A DNA stretch of 35,376 nucleotides from Hyaloperonospora brassicae (Eukaryota; Oomycota; Peronosporomycetes; Peronosporales; Peronosporaceae), in NCBI GenBank assembly GCA_947650285.1, contig CANTFL010001110.1, positions 1-35,376 on the forward strand, written 5' to 3'. The stretch's first letter is position 1. Each line of letters starts with the position of its first letter. Below are positions 10,590 through 20,423 of this stretch, piece by piece. A model generated the notes under the pieces. It did no database searches. It was not told the DNA's origin and saw only the letters and a list, made by a program, of their open reading frames with translations. The translations under genes were made by a program, and so were the position numbers.

Positions 10590-11132
10590 ATGTTGGTGTG
10601 GCAGGACGTGTTCACCGAAGATGAGGTGATGTCGGACTCGCACAAGGTGTCGCCGTGCAAGGACATGGAGGGCAACGAGGTCGCGGGCATGTTCCAGGTC
10701 GAGTCCAAGACGGTGGCCAAAGGCGCAGACAACATTGACATTGGCTGCGGCGACGCCTTTGGCGGGGACGACGAGCAAGTGGACGACTCGGTCGAGACGG
10801 TGAACAACGTGATTGACGACTCGATCGGCTTTGGCTACATCGAGACGGGCTTTGAGACGAAAGCCGAGCTCAAGACGTACCTCAAGTCGTACTTCCGCAA
10901 GACCATGAAGCACCTCAAGGCCACGGGCGCGAGCGACGAGGCACTTGCCCAGTTCAAGAGCGACGCGCAGGAGATTGTCAAGTTCCTCGTGAGTATGTTC
11001 AAAGAACTGCAGTACTACATGTTTAAGTCGTGCGACTCGGAGGCTGGACTGGCCTACGCCTACTACCCCGAAGGCGCGGTCGCCCCCACCTTCTGTTACA
11101 TCAAGTGGGGCCTCAAGGAGGTGAAGTTCTAA
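10590..11132 (+). CDS. TPT1: Translationally controlled tumour protein (TCTP)
   Basis: This encodes a 180-residue TCTP, an abundant cytosolic protein linked to growth, translation elongation factor and Rheb-type GTPase function and stress survival; it also binds calcium in animals. The start at 10590 gives the standard N-terminus MLVWQDVFTEDEVMSD. Around residue 50 comes the family block IDIGCGDAFGGDDE, and the C-terminal signature FKELQYYMFKSCDSE leads into the typical end IKWGLKEVKF. Length is as usual for the family (about 170). The frame is open upstream for 74 more codons, but those residues have no TCTP likeness, so the internal ATG is chosen. No intron is needed. The gene converges with the SPX-EXS gene, with 158 bp between stop codons. 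Confidence 0.97.
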   Translation: MLVWQDVFTEDEVMSDSHKVSPCKDMEGNEVAGMFQVESKTVAKGADNIDIGCGDAFGGDDEQVDDSVETVNNVIDDSIGFGYIETGFETKAELKTYLKSYFRKTMKHLKATGASDEALAQFKSDAQEIVKFLVSMFKELQYYMFKSCDSEAGLAYAYYPEGAVAPTFCYIKWGLKEVKF

Positions 11133-11290
11133 GCGCCTGCAAGCGATTGCAGATGGCCTCGCGCTCTGGTCGATGCCAGCGGACTCGATCTGGACTTGCA
11201 GTAACGCTTTAATTCATACCTTCTTGTCGTGTATCTATCTGATACGCTCTATCTCCGTTGCAAAAATACGTCGCTCGCCCCGCCGCCGTC

Positions 11291-13453
11291 CTACCGCTCG
11301 ACAACAATAGCAACGACACTGAGCCCCAACACTGTGAACAGCACGGCCAAGATCTTGAGCGTAAAGACCCGAAAGTCCAGCTGCTCCTCTGCCTTGCCGA
11401 CGTCTTTGTCCACGTCGCCGACGCCGTGGTCGTAATGAAGTGGGATGAAGTCCACGCGACGGAATCCCTGTGTGTTGCGAAGGTGTTCATTCTCCAGACG
11501 GAAGAAGCTCCAAAAGGTTCGGCGGAACAGCTCGAGCACGATCGTAAAAGGCTGTAAGTACAGCGGAAGCCAGCGAGCCGCACCGCGCGGGGGAATGAGC
11601 GTGAGCGTCCACGCAAAGCGCAAAAAGAGGTCAGCGACGATGGCAGCGTAGTAGACCCACTTGCGCGAAAACATTTGCGAGTCGCCCAGGAACTTGAACC
11701 GCGGTCGACCCAGACCCCAGTCCATTGTCACGTCCCAAATCCACGTGTACAGCGAGCTTGCCGTGAACAAGAACAGCCACACGACCACGAACATTCGCAC
11801 GTGCATGTGCAACGCAGTCTCGTCGCTCTCGTCGTCGTGCAAAGGGTGGAAAAGACCAAAGAGCACGACCACCTGCGCGAGGGCGTACTTGGCAGCATTG
11901 GGCAAGTGCGGCCACCACGTCTTGGTGTCGTACACGCGGCGGAGATTTTGCAGAAACCGCCACCACAGCGGTAACACGCACACCAATGGCACCACCATGT
12001 TCAGGTAGTATACGTTGTCAGCACAGGTCTCCTCAGTTGCATCCACTGACAAAGTCTGCGGATCCTGTGTGCCGACACCACTCGGAATCACATCTTTGCG
12101 CAGAAACTCCTTTGTCGTGAAAAAGCAGACTGACCAGCTGACATCTTGCATCACTTTGACCGTGCTCGTCAGGTAGTCGCCCACAAAAGTGTGGAAAAAC
12201 GACACCGGGTATAGTGGCGAACACACGACTTCCCACAACGTTCGCAGCATACCAAGCTGCTGTCCCCATGGACGGATAGCGTAAAAGTAAAAGGTGTACA
12301 GAAAGAGCGCCAGCGGATAGTACCCACGGTGTAGCAGCTCTTCCGGGAAGTAACCGTTCACGACCTTGTAGTAGAGCAACACGTTCGCCAAGTACGCAAT
12401 GGTCATGTTGGTGGCATCGCTGAACACCTGCGGGTACGACTGCGCGCGTCGTGGGTTCAGCTCAAAAATGTACCGATAATTGATTCGTGCTGCGCGCCAC
12501 GCGTAGAGCGACACTCCGACTAGCCAGTGCAGCAAAAGGAGACAGCCAATGCCACGGTAGACCGGATACGCACGGGTCCGTACAAGATCAATGAGATGAT
12601 CTTCCCGTTCATTATGAAACGTGGGGACCACGAGCGAGTCCCAGCACACCCATATGAGCAAGACAAGACACGATCCACTCTTGATGCCGAGGTAAATGTG
12701 CCCCCAGTTGACGAAATCCTCCTTCTTTGTCATGAGCGTCGCGACTGCCACCGTCACGTTGCCATCACAGAACCACTCGGCAAATGATCGTTCCACTTGT
12801 TTCAAGAGTCTCAAGCACGCACGGGCTTTGGCAAACTCAAGCGTCTGTAGCTTGGCCTTCTGCGCCTTGCGCTTGTCGGCCGACACGCGCGCGAGCTTGT
12901 CGTAGCGCTTGAACAGCTTGACAAATCCAGTGTAATTCAGCACTGCAAAGTTGTGCAGGAGGTTCAGCATCCGGTGCAGCTCCACGAGCGAATTCTTGAG
13001 CGATTCCTGAGCCGTTGCCGGTGCGTCTGCTCGATACTGAGCGTGCAAGTGCTCGAGCTGCTCGCCCAGCTGAGCTGCGTGCCGCTTGTACGCGTGCTCC
13101 ACTTTCGCGTACTCGCACTCGAGCGCGTCTTCGAACGCGACGCGCGGCGAGAGCAGCGACTGGAGCTGCTCCGAGTCAGCGGCCGTCAGTGGCGCCCCAG
13201 AGCGTTCCAGGAACGTGGCGCGTTTACAGCCAATGGCTTTTGCGATGCGCGGGCTATTGGGCGTCGTCAGGGACGGCCAGTGGCGCTCCTTGTGCGGCCT
13301 GTGGTGCTCGTCACACGGCCGGCGGCGGCTCGTAGCGGCCGCTTCGATCTCGAGCTGGTGCTCGAGCATCTGCTTGAGGCCGTCGTAGTCCACGTAGTCG
13401 CTGCGCCACTCGGCGACGACGTTGTCCCGCAGCCGCAGACTAAAGTTCACCAT
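11291..13453 (-). CDS. XPR1: SPX-EXS domain protein, XPR1-like phosphate exporter
   Basis: The 720-residue intronless protein starts MVNFSLRLRDNVVAEWRSDY, the classic SPX N-terminus. The SPX domain runs to about residue 215 and includes NYTGFVKLFKRYDK (173-186), the lysine-rich helix that binds inositol pyrophosphates. About eight hydrophobic segments follow from residue 260. The EXS domain covers about 390-660, with RFLQNLRRVYD (499-509), YTWIWDVTMDWGL (569-581) and RFAWTLTLI. XPR1/PHO1-type proteins export phosphate across the plasma or internal membrane under InsP control; the same role is inferred here. Beyond EXS there is an unusual tail with a hydrophobic stretch at about 694-717 just before the end. 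The upstream DNA has a threefold GCACTTAG repeat. A Syg1-like signalling role is also possible. Confidence 0.93.
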   Translation of the reverse strand: MVNFSLRLRDNVVAEWRSDYVDYDGLKQMLEHQLEIEAAATSRRRPCDEHHRPHKERHWPSLTTPNSPRIAKAIGCKRATFLERSGAPLTAADSEQLQSLLSPRVAFEDALECEYAKVEHAYKRHAAQLGEQLEHLHAQYRADAPATAQESLKNSLVELHRMLNLLHNFAVLNYTGFVKLFKRYDKLARVSADKRKAQKAKLQTLEFAKARACLRLLKQVERSFAEWFCDGNVTVAVATLMTKKEDFVNWGHIYLGIKSGSCLVLLIWVCWDSLVVPTFHNEREDHLIDLVRTRAYPVYRGIGCLLLLHWLVGVSLYAWRAARINYRYIFELNPRRAQSYPQVFSDATNMTIAYLANVLLYYKVVNGYFPEELLHRGYYPLALFLYTFYFYAIRPWGQQLGMLRTLWEVVCSPLYPVSFFHTFVGDYLTSTVKVMQDVSWSVCFFTTKEFLRKDVIPSGVGTQDPQTLSVDATEETCADNVYYLNMVVPLVCVLPLWWRFLQNLRRVYDTKTWWPHLPNAAKYALAQVVVLFGLFHPLHDDESDETALHMHVRMFVVVWLFLFTASSLYTWIWDVTMDWGLGRPRFKFLGDSQMFSRKWVYYAAIVADLFLRFAWTLTLIPPRGAARWLPLYLQPFTIVLELFRRTFWSFFRLENEHLRNTQGFRRVDFIPLHYDHGVGDVDKDVGKAEEQLDFRVFTLKILAVLFTVLGLSVVAIVVER

Positions 13454-13478
13454 GACGCGCGACGGAGGAGTGGCCGGC

Positions 13479-13546
13479 GCACTTAGCGGCCAACGAGCTT
13501 ATCAGCGCACTTAGTGATAGCCGCACTTAGCAGGGGCCAACGAGCT
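13479..13546 (-). promoter_or_regulatory. Threefold GCACTTAG repeat before the XPR1-like gene
   Basis: GCACTTAG occurs at 13479-13486, 13507-13514 and 13523-13530. The outer copies are each followed by GGCCAACGAGCT (ending 13499 and 13546). The cluster lies 26 bp upstream of the start codon, where regulatory or leader sequence is expected. A function is inferred from position only. Confidence 0.35.
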
Positions 13547-13759
13547 GGTCACGTGTTGCAGGGGGACGCACAGACAGACGAGCGGTAGGTGCGACAACTG
13601 CTATCGAGGTTTTTCAGCACGGCGCAGTGGCTTCACAGACGCTGCGACCCCATCGACACAAATTGCTGCGTGCCGTAGTGTTCGTATACACTTTCGCAGC
13701 AGCGTAATCGTTCGATCCGGATCAGTCCCCAGAGTATACACACATACACACCACACTAC

Positions 13760-13782
13760 CTCTCTCTCTCTCTCTCTCTCTC
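13760..13782. repeat. (CT)n microsatellite
   Basis: A run of about eleven CT dinucleotides lies in the gap between the CHMP1 3' end and the XPR1-like promoter. The rest of 13547-13932 shows no gene. Confidence 0.9.
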
Positions 13783-13932
13783 GCATCAGCGTGATATAGT
13801 TAGATAAGGATCAGTCAGTCTCAAAAGTGTATACGCATGTCGGCGACCAGGGACGAAGACGTAGCAGCCCACCGCTGCTGACTCGAGCCGACCAAAAAGC
13901 TCCTCCCGTCCGAGCAGCAAACATGTAGCCAT

Positions 13933-14562
13933 CTACTTCCGCAGCGCAGCGAGCCGCATGGACAGCTCGTCCTGCGACTTCTTGTCGCGCGCGGCCTCTG
14001 TCACGGGCACGTGCGTGCCCACGAGCCCGGCCGAGTCCAGTTCACCGGCCACCTTGAGCCCGTTCTCGTCCGCGACCATCTGAATGAGGTCGTCCACCTG
14101 GTCGGCAGGCGTCGACATGGCCATGCCGCTGCTCATGGCGCCCTCCATGTAGGCCGAGCGCACGTCCATGTCCTCAAAGTGCTGCTCGAACTGGTCCATG
14201 GTCTGCGAGATCTTCTCGACGTTCATGGACTCCATGACGGCGTCCATGCCCGCGACCACGCCGCCCATGTTGGCCTTGAGCTGCCCCATGCTCATGGCCG
14301 TCTGCACGCGCGCCGCGACGGCGTCCATGCGCGACGCGAGCTGCAGGTAGCTGAGCGCCTGGTGCTGCTCGCGGATCGCGTTCTGCGCGTAGATCTTGGC
14401 GCCCTCCATGTTGCCCTGCGCAATGGCCTTCTTGAGCTTTGTCTTCTGCGCCGCCTCGTTCTTCTCGCACTTCTTCGAGTTGCGCAGCAGCGTCTTGGCC
14501 GTGAACTTGATGTTGAACAGCTCGTCCTCGAGCGTGGACCGGCGCGAGAAGAGGCCCATCAT
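13933..14562 (-). CDS. CHMP1: ESCRT-III subunit CHMP1 (Did2/Vps46)
   Basis: This 209-residue protein is a Snf7-family ESCRT-III subunit. After a short MMGLFSRRS leader it reads LEDELFNIKFTAKTL, the basic N-terminal helix, followed by long charged helices (SRMDAVAARVQTAMSMG, MDQFEQHFEDMDVRSAYM). It ends in DELSMRLAALRK, a clear MIM1 motif for MIT-domain proteins such as VPS4 and spastin, with the typical RLxxLR core of CHMP1. The acidic C-terminal half and the length agree with the family. CHMP1 acts late in ESCRT-III assembly at endosomes, in multivesicular body formation and abscission. The second methionine (14559) is as likely a start. The gene is intronless here. A GAC/GTC triplet run lies immediately 5' of the ATG, in the presumed leader. 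Confidence 0.95.
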   Translation of the reverse strand: MMGLFSRRSTLEDELFNIKFTAKTLLRNSKKCEKNEAAQKTKLKKAIAQGNMEGAKIYAQNAIREQHQALSYLQLASRMDAVAARVQTAMSMGQLKANMGGVVAGMDAVMESMNVEKISQTMDQFEQHFEDMDVRSAYMEGAMSSGMAMSTPADQVDDLIQMVADENGLKVAGELDSAGLVGTHVPVTEAARDKKSQDELSMRLAALRK

Positions 14563-14568
14563 GGCGGC

Positions 14569-14599
14569 GACGACGACGACGACGACGACAACGACGACG
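14569..14599. repeat. GAC/GTC triplet repeat in the CHMP1 leader
   Basis: About ten triplets, GTC-type on the CHMP1 transcript strand, end only 7 bp before the first ATG. One unit is interrupted (ACAAC). It is likely transcribed as 5' UTR. Confidence 0.75.
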
Positions 14600-16478
14600 A
14601 GGAGGTTGAGGAGGGGGAGGAGACTGGAGGGGGACGTTGACGGGCAGTCGGTGGTGGTCTTGAACTCGGTCGCTCTCGGTCTCTGTCGGCGTGTGTTGTG
14701 GAAGTGTGTGACGATACCTGATACCTTTTTCTTTTGAGTGCACCAAGTGGTTCTGAGGCTGTGGCTGTGTTTGGGATTGCTGCGAATGTACTGAGTTGAG
14801 GTAGAGAGAGAGTGGTGTCTTTCTTTTTTTACAGCTGCGTTGGTTTGACGTTTTTGTTGAGGGACTCAAACGATGTGCTGTGGGGATCAGACGCTGCATA
14901 ACGGCTCTGATCGCGTGACAGGATAGAGCAGAACGCAAGAGCCGGATCGGGTGCTATGCGCAGATCGATGTGCCGCATCCTTGATCATCAGCGTGCATGC
15001 GCCCATAGCCGTCTGAGTACGTGGATTTGCGGTCCGGCACGAACCACAGCGCCGAATATACGACACGTGCGACTGACCCTGACGAACGATACCCTCTCTA
15101 CCACAGTAAGACGAGCTGACACAGTTTCATCTTAGGGCAGAATGCTGTCCCCGCTGGCTTCTGCCCATACCAGCCTTGGTCCCTGATGTACTCTCGGTAA
15201 CAACGGGCTCACGTTCCCGCCAGCTTGTACGTGGCAGTCAAACGCCTGTCAAGCATATCTAAATATCGAGCGAGAAGGCAACTCGTTTGACGTAGTGACG
15301 AGAAGCCTGGTCGCTAGCTGCCGATACCTAAAACTCAGCCTTCGCTATTGTCAATTGCTCAACCAAACGGGGCGATCTGCTGAGCTGGTCGTCCCTCCGA
15401 CCGCTACGGAGACGAAGGGGAGCAACAACATGTCAAAATGAGATCGAGGGACGGTTGAGAACTGGAAGCTGATGGAAGCTAAGAGCACAGCTGTACCTGG
15501 TATCACGTGCCGATTTCGGAGCTTCATAGTCACATCCACGATATGAAAAGCAAGTGCTCGGCTGGATCTGGCAGAACATGATGGTATCGAAGAGGCAAAG
15601 AAGACAAACGAGGACGCGAAAGGTAGTGGTCCAGTTGACAGCGCGGCATTCGTCAGAGAACGGTTCCGTCCAGTCTTGGAAAGGACAATGTTTCGCGCGA
15701 TGCCGGCTTTTCGCCAACGCATACGAGGACAGAGCCCAGACTTACAGAGCTCACTACAATCATTGATTGACAGTCGCACCGCACCCAGTGCCCAGTTGAC
15801 CCTTAGCTTGTGGTTCAGTAGGTGTCCGTTGCGATCTCATGCAAATTCTGGGAGCTGAAAGCTGTTGATTTACATGCTTTGCATCCTATCGCGCTGGATA
15901 TTCGCGCCACCTTTCGGCCGAACAACCTCTATCAAGACGTGCAGGTCTTGCGGACTGCAACGTCAACCCACCGGTCATTGGACGAGGTAAGAGGAGCGCC
16001 CAATTATTTATGACGCATTTTCTGGAGGGTACAACTTTGCAAAGGACCAACTGGTCGGGGGGAGAGCACGAAACGTGTGTTCCAAACTTTAGGACTATCT
16101 AAACTCTTAGCTGACGTGTTCGCGACCGCGAATGATCACGGAGGAAGAAGGCGGGGAAGGGGGGGGGACCGACCCCTCCCACCTTCAACATCGACACCGA
16201 CAGTGCGACCCGATCCCGAGGCTTTTTTTCCTGGATCGCGACACCCGAAAACGACGTGCAATCGATGGGCTGCACCAACACATACGTCACACCACCAGCA
16301 CCTCCGCCGCCCTAAACCAGTGCCAACTCTATCGGAACACCTGCAGCTGCACGAATCGACAAACAGCCCACTCACTAAATGACTGCATCCATCCACTCAT
16401 ACACACACACGCACACACGTACACGTACACACACACGTCCACGTCCACGGCCTCGACGGCCCTTCTCCACCTCCGCAT
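14600..16478. other. Intergenic stretch between CHMP1 and PNP
   Basis: I recognise no gene in this 1.9 kb. It should contain the CHMP1 promoter at its left end and the PNP promoter at its right. Short open frames on both strands (for example 15351-15779) match nothing I know. There is a poly-G run near 16160 and a CA/AC microsatellite at about 16398-16440, just before the PNP leader. Confidence 0.5.
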
Positions 16479-16494
16479 CCTCATTCTGCATCTG
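16479..16494 (+). promoter_or_regulatory. Oomycete Inr-type core promoter of the PNP gene
   Basis: CCTCATTCTGCATCTG agrees at 13 of 16 positions with the oomycete core promoter GCTCATTYYNCAWTTT (Inr plus flanking region). It lies about 20 bp upstream of the start codon, a usual distance for oomycete transcription starts. Confidence 0.55.
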
Positions 16495-16514
16495 TCTCCT
16501 CCGCCCGCACGAAA

Positions 16515-17483
16515 ATGAACTCGACGCCTTCCGAGTCTGCATCTTCTTTGCCCTCGTCCGCCCCCGCCCCACGTGGTCCCCACAGCCCGAACGGCATCAC
16601 GGGCCCACTGGCCCACAAAGCCGCTGTACCCACGGAGCGCATTGACGTCATCGACGCGTTCCTCCAGCAGCGCGTAACCCATCGGCCGCTCGTGGGCATT
16701 GTCTGTGGCTCGGGCCTCGCGGGCCTCAGTCAGTGCCTGTCGCACCAACAGGTCATTCCCTACAAAGCCATTCCGCAGTTCCCGTGCTCGACCGTCGAGG
16801 GGCACCCGGGGGAACTCGTGTTTGGCGACCTCAATGGCCTCCACGTCGTGTGCATGCGCGGCCGTTTCCACAGCTACGAAGGCTATGCCCTCCACGAGAC
16901 GGCGCTCCCGATCCGCGTCATGTACCTCCTCGGGATCCAGTACCTGATCGTGACGAACGCGGCCGGGGGGCTCAATCCCGACTTCCACGTCGGCGACGTC
17001 ATGATCCTCACGGACCACCTGAACATGCCGGGGCTCTCGGGGCAGCACCCGTTGATTGGACCCAATGACGCGCGCTTTGGCGCGCGGTTCACGCCCCTGT
17101 CGGACTGCTACGACAAGCAGCTGCAGGCGCTCGCGCGTCGGGTGGCCGCGGACGTGGGGCTCGCGCACAAGACGCGCTCGGGCGTCTACTGCTTTGTGTC
17201 GGGGCCGACGTACGAGACGCCGACCGAGTGCCGGTTCCTCCGCCTCGTGGGCGGCGACGCCGTGGGCATGAGCACTGTGCCAGAGGTCGTCGTGGCGGCC
17301 CACTGCGGACTGAAGGTCTTGGGGCTGTCGCTCATTACGAACAAGGCGCTGTTTCCAGGGGACGAAGGAGAGGGCGCGTCGCATGCCGAAGTCCTCGAAG
17401 CGGTTCAGGCCACGCAGCACGACATCGAGACGTACGTGCGGGGCCTGATTGCCGCCATTGGTAAACACCACAGTATGTTGTAG
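16515..17483 (+). CDS. PNP: Purine nucleoside phosphorylase, trimeric PNP/MTAP family
   Basis: This 322-residue intronless protein splits purine nucleosides with phosphate to free base and ribose-1-phosphate, in the purine salvage pathway in the cytosol. Motifs are all present: GIVCGSGLAG (61-70, phosphate loop), TVEGHPGE (93-100), MRGRFHSYEGY (114-124), TNAAGGLNP (147-155), SGPTYETPTECR (229-240, with the base-binding Glu) and GMSTVPEVVVAAHCG (251-265), then LSLITNK (271-277). The Asn in SLITNK and the Glu in YETPTE are those of 6-oxopurine (inosine/guanosine) enzymes rather than MTAP. The first 40 or so residues, rich in Ser and Pro, extend beyond the usual start and could be disordered or a targeting leader; no strong signal is visible. 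An Inr-like promoter lies just upstream. Confidence 0.96.
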   Translation: MNSTPSESASSLPSSAPAPRGPHSPNGITGPLAHKAAVPTERIDVIDAFLQQRVTHRPLVGIVCGSGLAGLSQCLSHQQVIPYKAIPQFPCSTVEGHPGELVFGDLNGLHVVCMRGRFHSYEGYALHETALPIRVMYLLGIQYLIVTNAAGGLNPDFHVGDVMILTDHLNMPGLSGQHPLIGPNDARFGARFTPLSDCYDKQLQALARRVAADVGLAHKTRSGVYCFVSGPTYETPTECRFLRLVGGDAVGMSTVPEVVVAAHCGLKVLGLSLITNKALFPGDEGEGASHAEVLEAVQATQHDIETYVRGLIAAIGKHHSML

Positions 17484-19793
17484 ACCAGCGCTTTGGGCGT
17501 CCCGATGGGCTTCAGGTTGCGGAAGCCGTTTGTAGACTAGCGAACAAGACATCGACATGCATCGCGGTCGGGTATAGTCGCAGTTGCAGGTGTACCCCCT
17601 ACTTGGTCGGGCATGACCTCAGGAGCTCAGATAGCATGAGGACTGATAGTGGACATTTGTAAAGGTACCGCTCAGATGGACACGCGGTGCAGTGCTATGG
17701 GTTCGGGAGGGAGCTACGAAGAGGTCAGCCACTGTGTGCGCTTCGCGTCGAACGTCAGTGCTAACGTGGAACCAAATACACTGCATGTCTGCCGTGAGCG
17801 CCAGAAGCGCATTGCGTGTGCGAGCTCAGAAAGTAGTGCAACACGCGTCTCTGTCCGATAATGAACTCGTGCCATGTACAGGGGGGGGGCGGTGAAGAGA
17901 GGCGGATGAGAAACCCCATGCTTGTAGCACAGCATGACAATTGTGGATACTCTCCTCGAACATCAACGTGTCCAGTTTCACGCTGGAAATGCTGTTGCCT
18001 GATGACCGATTGGGTCTGTCTTGCCAAGCGAAATGCTAATGGGTGATGTCATTGCCAAGTTCGGGGCGTGAGCCTGTGCTACTCGTGATCCGTTTCCTAA
18101 TTTCTACGAGGGTGTCGGAGAAGAATGAGTCTATCTGTTCCGCTGGATGGGCCTACATATCCTGCGTCAAAGGCAGGACGTCCAACCCGTATTGAATTAC
18201 AGATACCCTATAGAACGGAATACGTAGAAAATATGGGATGTATGGCGGGTCGGGCAGCCGTTGCCGGGTCCGTCAAATGTACTCTAAATATAGACTACGT
18301 ACGATTTTAGACCATCCTATGGTCTACGCTGCTGGACCCACGCGCTCGTTCCAAATTTGACGAGCTTTGATGCATCTTCGGCTTGTAGAAGCCCAGATCC
18401 GATTCTTGGACTTTGGTAATCAGGACATTTACTAAACGCATCTGATTCTACGAAAGTGCGATGATTAGATTATAGTTTTCCGGTCGATGCCGTGCCCGCT
18501 CATCTCCTGTGGGTGACGTCAAGCGCATTGGCATAAGCCCATCTGCTACGTCTGACTCTTCAACACGTCATCGGAAGCATTGACGAGCGCATCTTTTCGC
18601 TTCCCAATCGATATCATCAGGTGATGGGGTGCTGCCAACCTTGTAGGACACTTGTCTGCATTCCTCCTTACACTATGCGCCTCAGCGACAAGTCGGGCGT
18701 CCAGCCCATTCAACTGTCACATACCATTCGGTACGGCTTGGCAGGGCAGAAGACACACTCATACTTCTTCGCTCTTTGGAGACGCCCCCGTCAGTGTAGA
18801 AGTGTACATGTGCTACGACATTTGCGAGTCTGCAAGCGTAACGGCAGCATGTTGACTGCAAGTCCAAAGGTCGAACCTACATTTGAGTGTGCATGTCATA
18901 CATTTACACGCACGCACATGTTAGATGCATTGGCGCGGCGAATGTCTCGCCCCTCCAATACCACAACATCAGCAAAAGCAGCGATCGCAGCATCACACTA
19001 CCACATACGCCAAGAAGTAAGCGACACTGAGTAAAGACCTTGCTCCAGACACACCTTCAATCCAAAGACAACCGCTATAAACATGCTCGTCGAAACGATG
19101 CAGCAGTAGATACTTTGGCTTTGGCTGATCGAATCAGTCTGCACCTTGTCGTCTCTGCTTTTCTGTGTGGGATTGCACATACAACAGCTAGCGCCGCAGC
19201 AAACTCGGTCATCGAAGCAAACATGCTCAAGACACAGTGGGTGGTGTCTCGTGGTCGACGTTACCCCACATTATGGCACTTCGTGTGGGATCCAGACACA
19301 AGGGATATGCTGTGGCCCGAGGCCTCACGCACAAAAGACTTGTACCGCACCTGCTGACAAGTTGCGAATAGTAGTACGTACATGGCAACATTGACCTGCA
19401 TGACGCGTAACCCATCCGTCGTACGAGGATAAAGGCCAAGTCGGATATCAATTGATTCGCTCGGCAAAGAGAGTAATTGACCGCAGACAGCGCTTTGCCT
19501 GTATTTGCCATTACCTGCCACGACTTTCGACGTAAACGACGAGCCCACCAGACCGCTCGCTGCGTCAAGTCAAAGTCAGCCCACGACAAAAAGCCGTCGA
19601 GGGGATACCGTCTCTGCGCATCTCAGCATGCAGACAGAAGCGCGTCGACCAGCAACGACACTCGAGACGCCCATATCGACAACGACAGCCACCCACCCAC
19701 CTCCGTCCACTGTCGATCCACCGTATCCAGCAGAGCCCTTTTTTCCCCGTTTGCAACAGAGCCGCGAGCGCTCAGTAGCCGTCGCCAGCGCCG
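17484..19793. other. Intergenic stretch between PNP and the Csl4 gene
   Basis: No gene can be supported in this 2.3 kb. It has a poly-G run near 17880 and a perfect 8-bp hairpin at 18308-18326 (TAGACCAT-CCT-ATGGTCTA). Just after that hairpin a short frame reads STLLDPRARSKFDEL, which faintly recalls the C-terminal part of hAT transposases but is followed at once by stops. Several open frames of 60-137 codons have no recognisable content. The region may be old transposon debris. Confidence 0.45.
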
Positions 19794-20282
19794 TCAAAGC
19801 TGCCGCGTGACCTCCGCCGGCAACGGCCGCACGACGCCCAGTCCCGACTGCGCCGTCGAGAGAAAGTAGGACCGCGTGTCGCCAAACGAGAGCACGACGG
19901 CCTTCACCAGCGCGTCGGGCGCGAACACGTCGTCGAGCGCGAGTTTGTCCACGTCGTGAGTCCGCACGTCTTCGAGGCGGAGAACGCCGGGGAACGGCTC
20001 GCGGAAGACCGTCTCGCGCACGCACCAAATGTCCACTACCACCTGCCGAGCCGTGAGCTTCCGCACGCGGCCAATCACGACGTCGCCTGGACGGAGCACC
20101 TGCGCGGACGCCACCGTCGCCCCGCGGCCGCGCGTGACGGCGACGACGTCCCCCTGCGAGACGCTCCACGTGCCGCCTATGGACGCGAAGATCGCGCCGT
20201 CGCGTGCGTAGGCGCCCGGACCGGCCGTGAGCGGCTTCTCCGCGGCCGCAACAAGGCGCTGGCCAGGCACCGCGACGTTCAT
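19794..20282 (-). CDS. CSL4: Exosome cap subunit Csl4 (EXOSC1)
   Basis: The 162-residue protein has the N-terminal Csl4 block VAVPGQRLVAAAEKPLTAGP, then the short beta region ARDGAIFASIGGTWSV and the S1 RNA-binding domain from about VLRPGDVVIGRVRKLTARQ to SFGDTRSYFLSTAQSGLGVV. FPGVLRLEDVRTHDVDKL is the conserved middle of that S1 domain. Csl4 caps the RNA exosome ring and helps feed RNA for 3'-5' decay and processing. I chose the ATG at 20282; the frame is open to an ATG at 20366, but those 28 residues are not conserved-looking and would take up the promoter shared with POP5. The protein stops soon after the S1 domain and lacks the small C-terminal segment with the conserved Trp-Cys motif of EXOSC1 proteins. 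Confidence 0.88.
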   Translation of the reverse strand: MNVAVPGQRLVAAAEKPLTAGPGAYARDGAIFASIGGTWSVSQGDVVAVTRGRGATVASAQVLRPGDVVIGRVRKLTARQVVVDIWCVRETVFREPFPGVLRLEDVRTHDVDKLALDDVFAPDALVKAVVLSFGDTRSYFLSTAQSGLGVVRPLPAEVTRQL

Positions 20283-20423
20283 GGCGAGTGGCTGGGCGAG
20301 TGGCAGCGTTGATTGGTTGAAATCAAAGCCGGCGGAGCTTCGCGGCCACTGATTGGCCGAGCGCAACGGACCTCCTCGCTACCACCGGGACGTCCCGCGC
20401 AGCAGTGCTGGCGCAGTTACGGT

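Noticed and set aside
14011..14640. Long plus-strand open frame (209 codons) opposite CHMP1
   Set aside because: It mirrors CHMP1 because of GC-rich third positions; the product is His/Leu/Arg-rich without any domain.
15351..15779. 142-codon minus-strand frame between CHMP1 and PNP
   Set aside because: Protein sequence is not recognisable, overlapped by other frames of similar length, and there is no promoter or splice support.
16329..17558. 409-codon minus-strand frame opposite PNP
   Set aside because: Antisense shadow of a strongly GC3-biased gene; the residue content is arginine/valine-rich and not protein-like.
18326..18620. Faint likeness to a hAT transposase C-terminal part (STLLDPRARSKFDEL)
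   Set aside because: Fifteen residues followed by stops, with no other hAT motif nearby; too weak to call.
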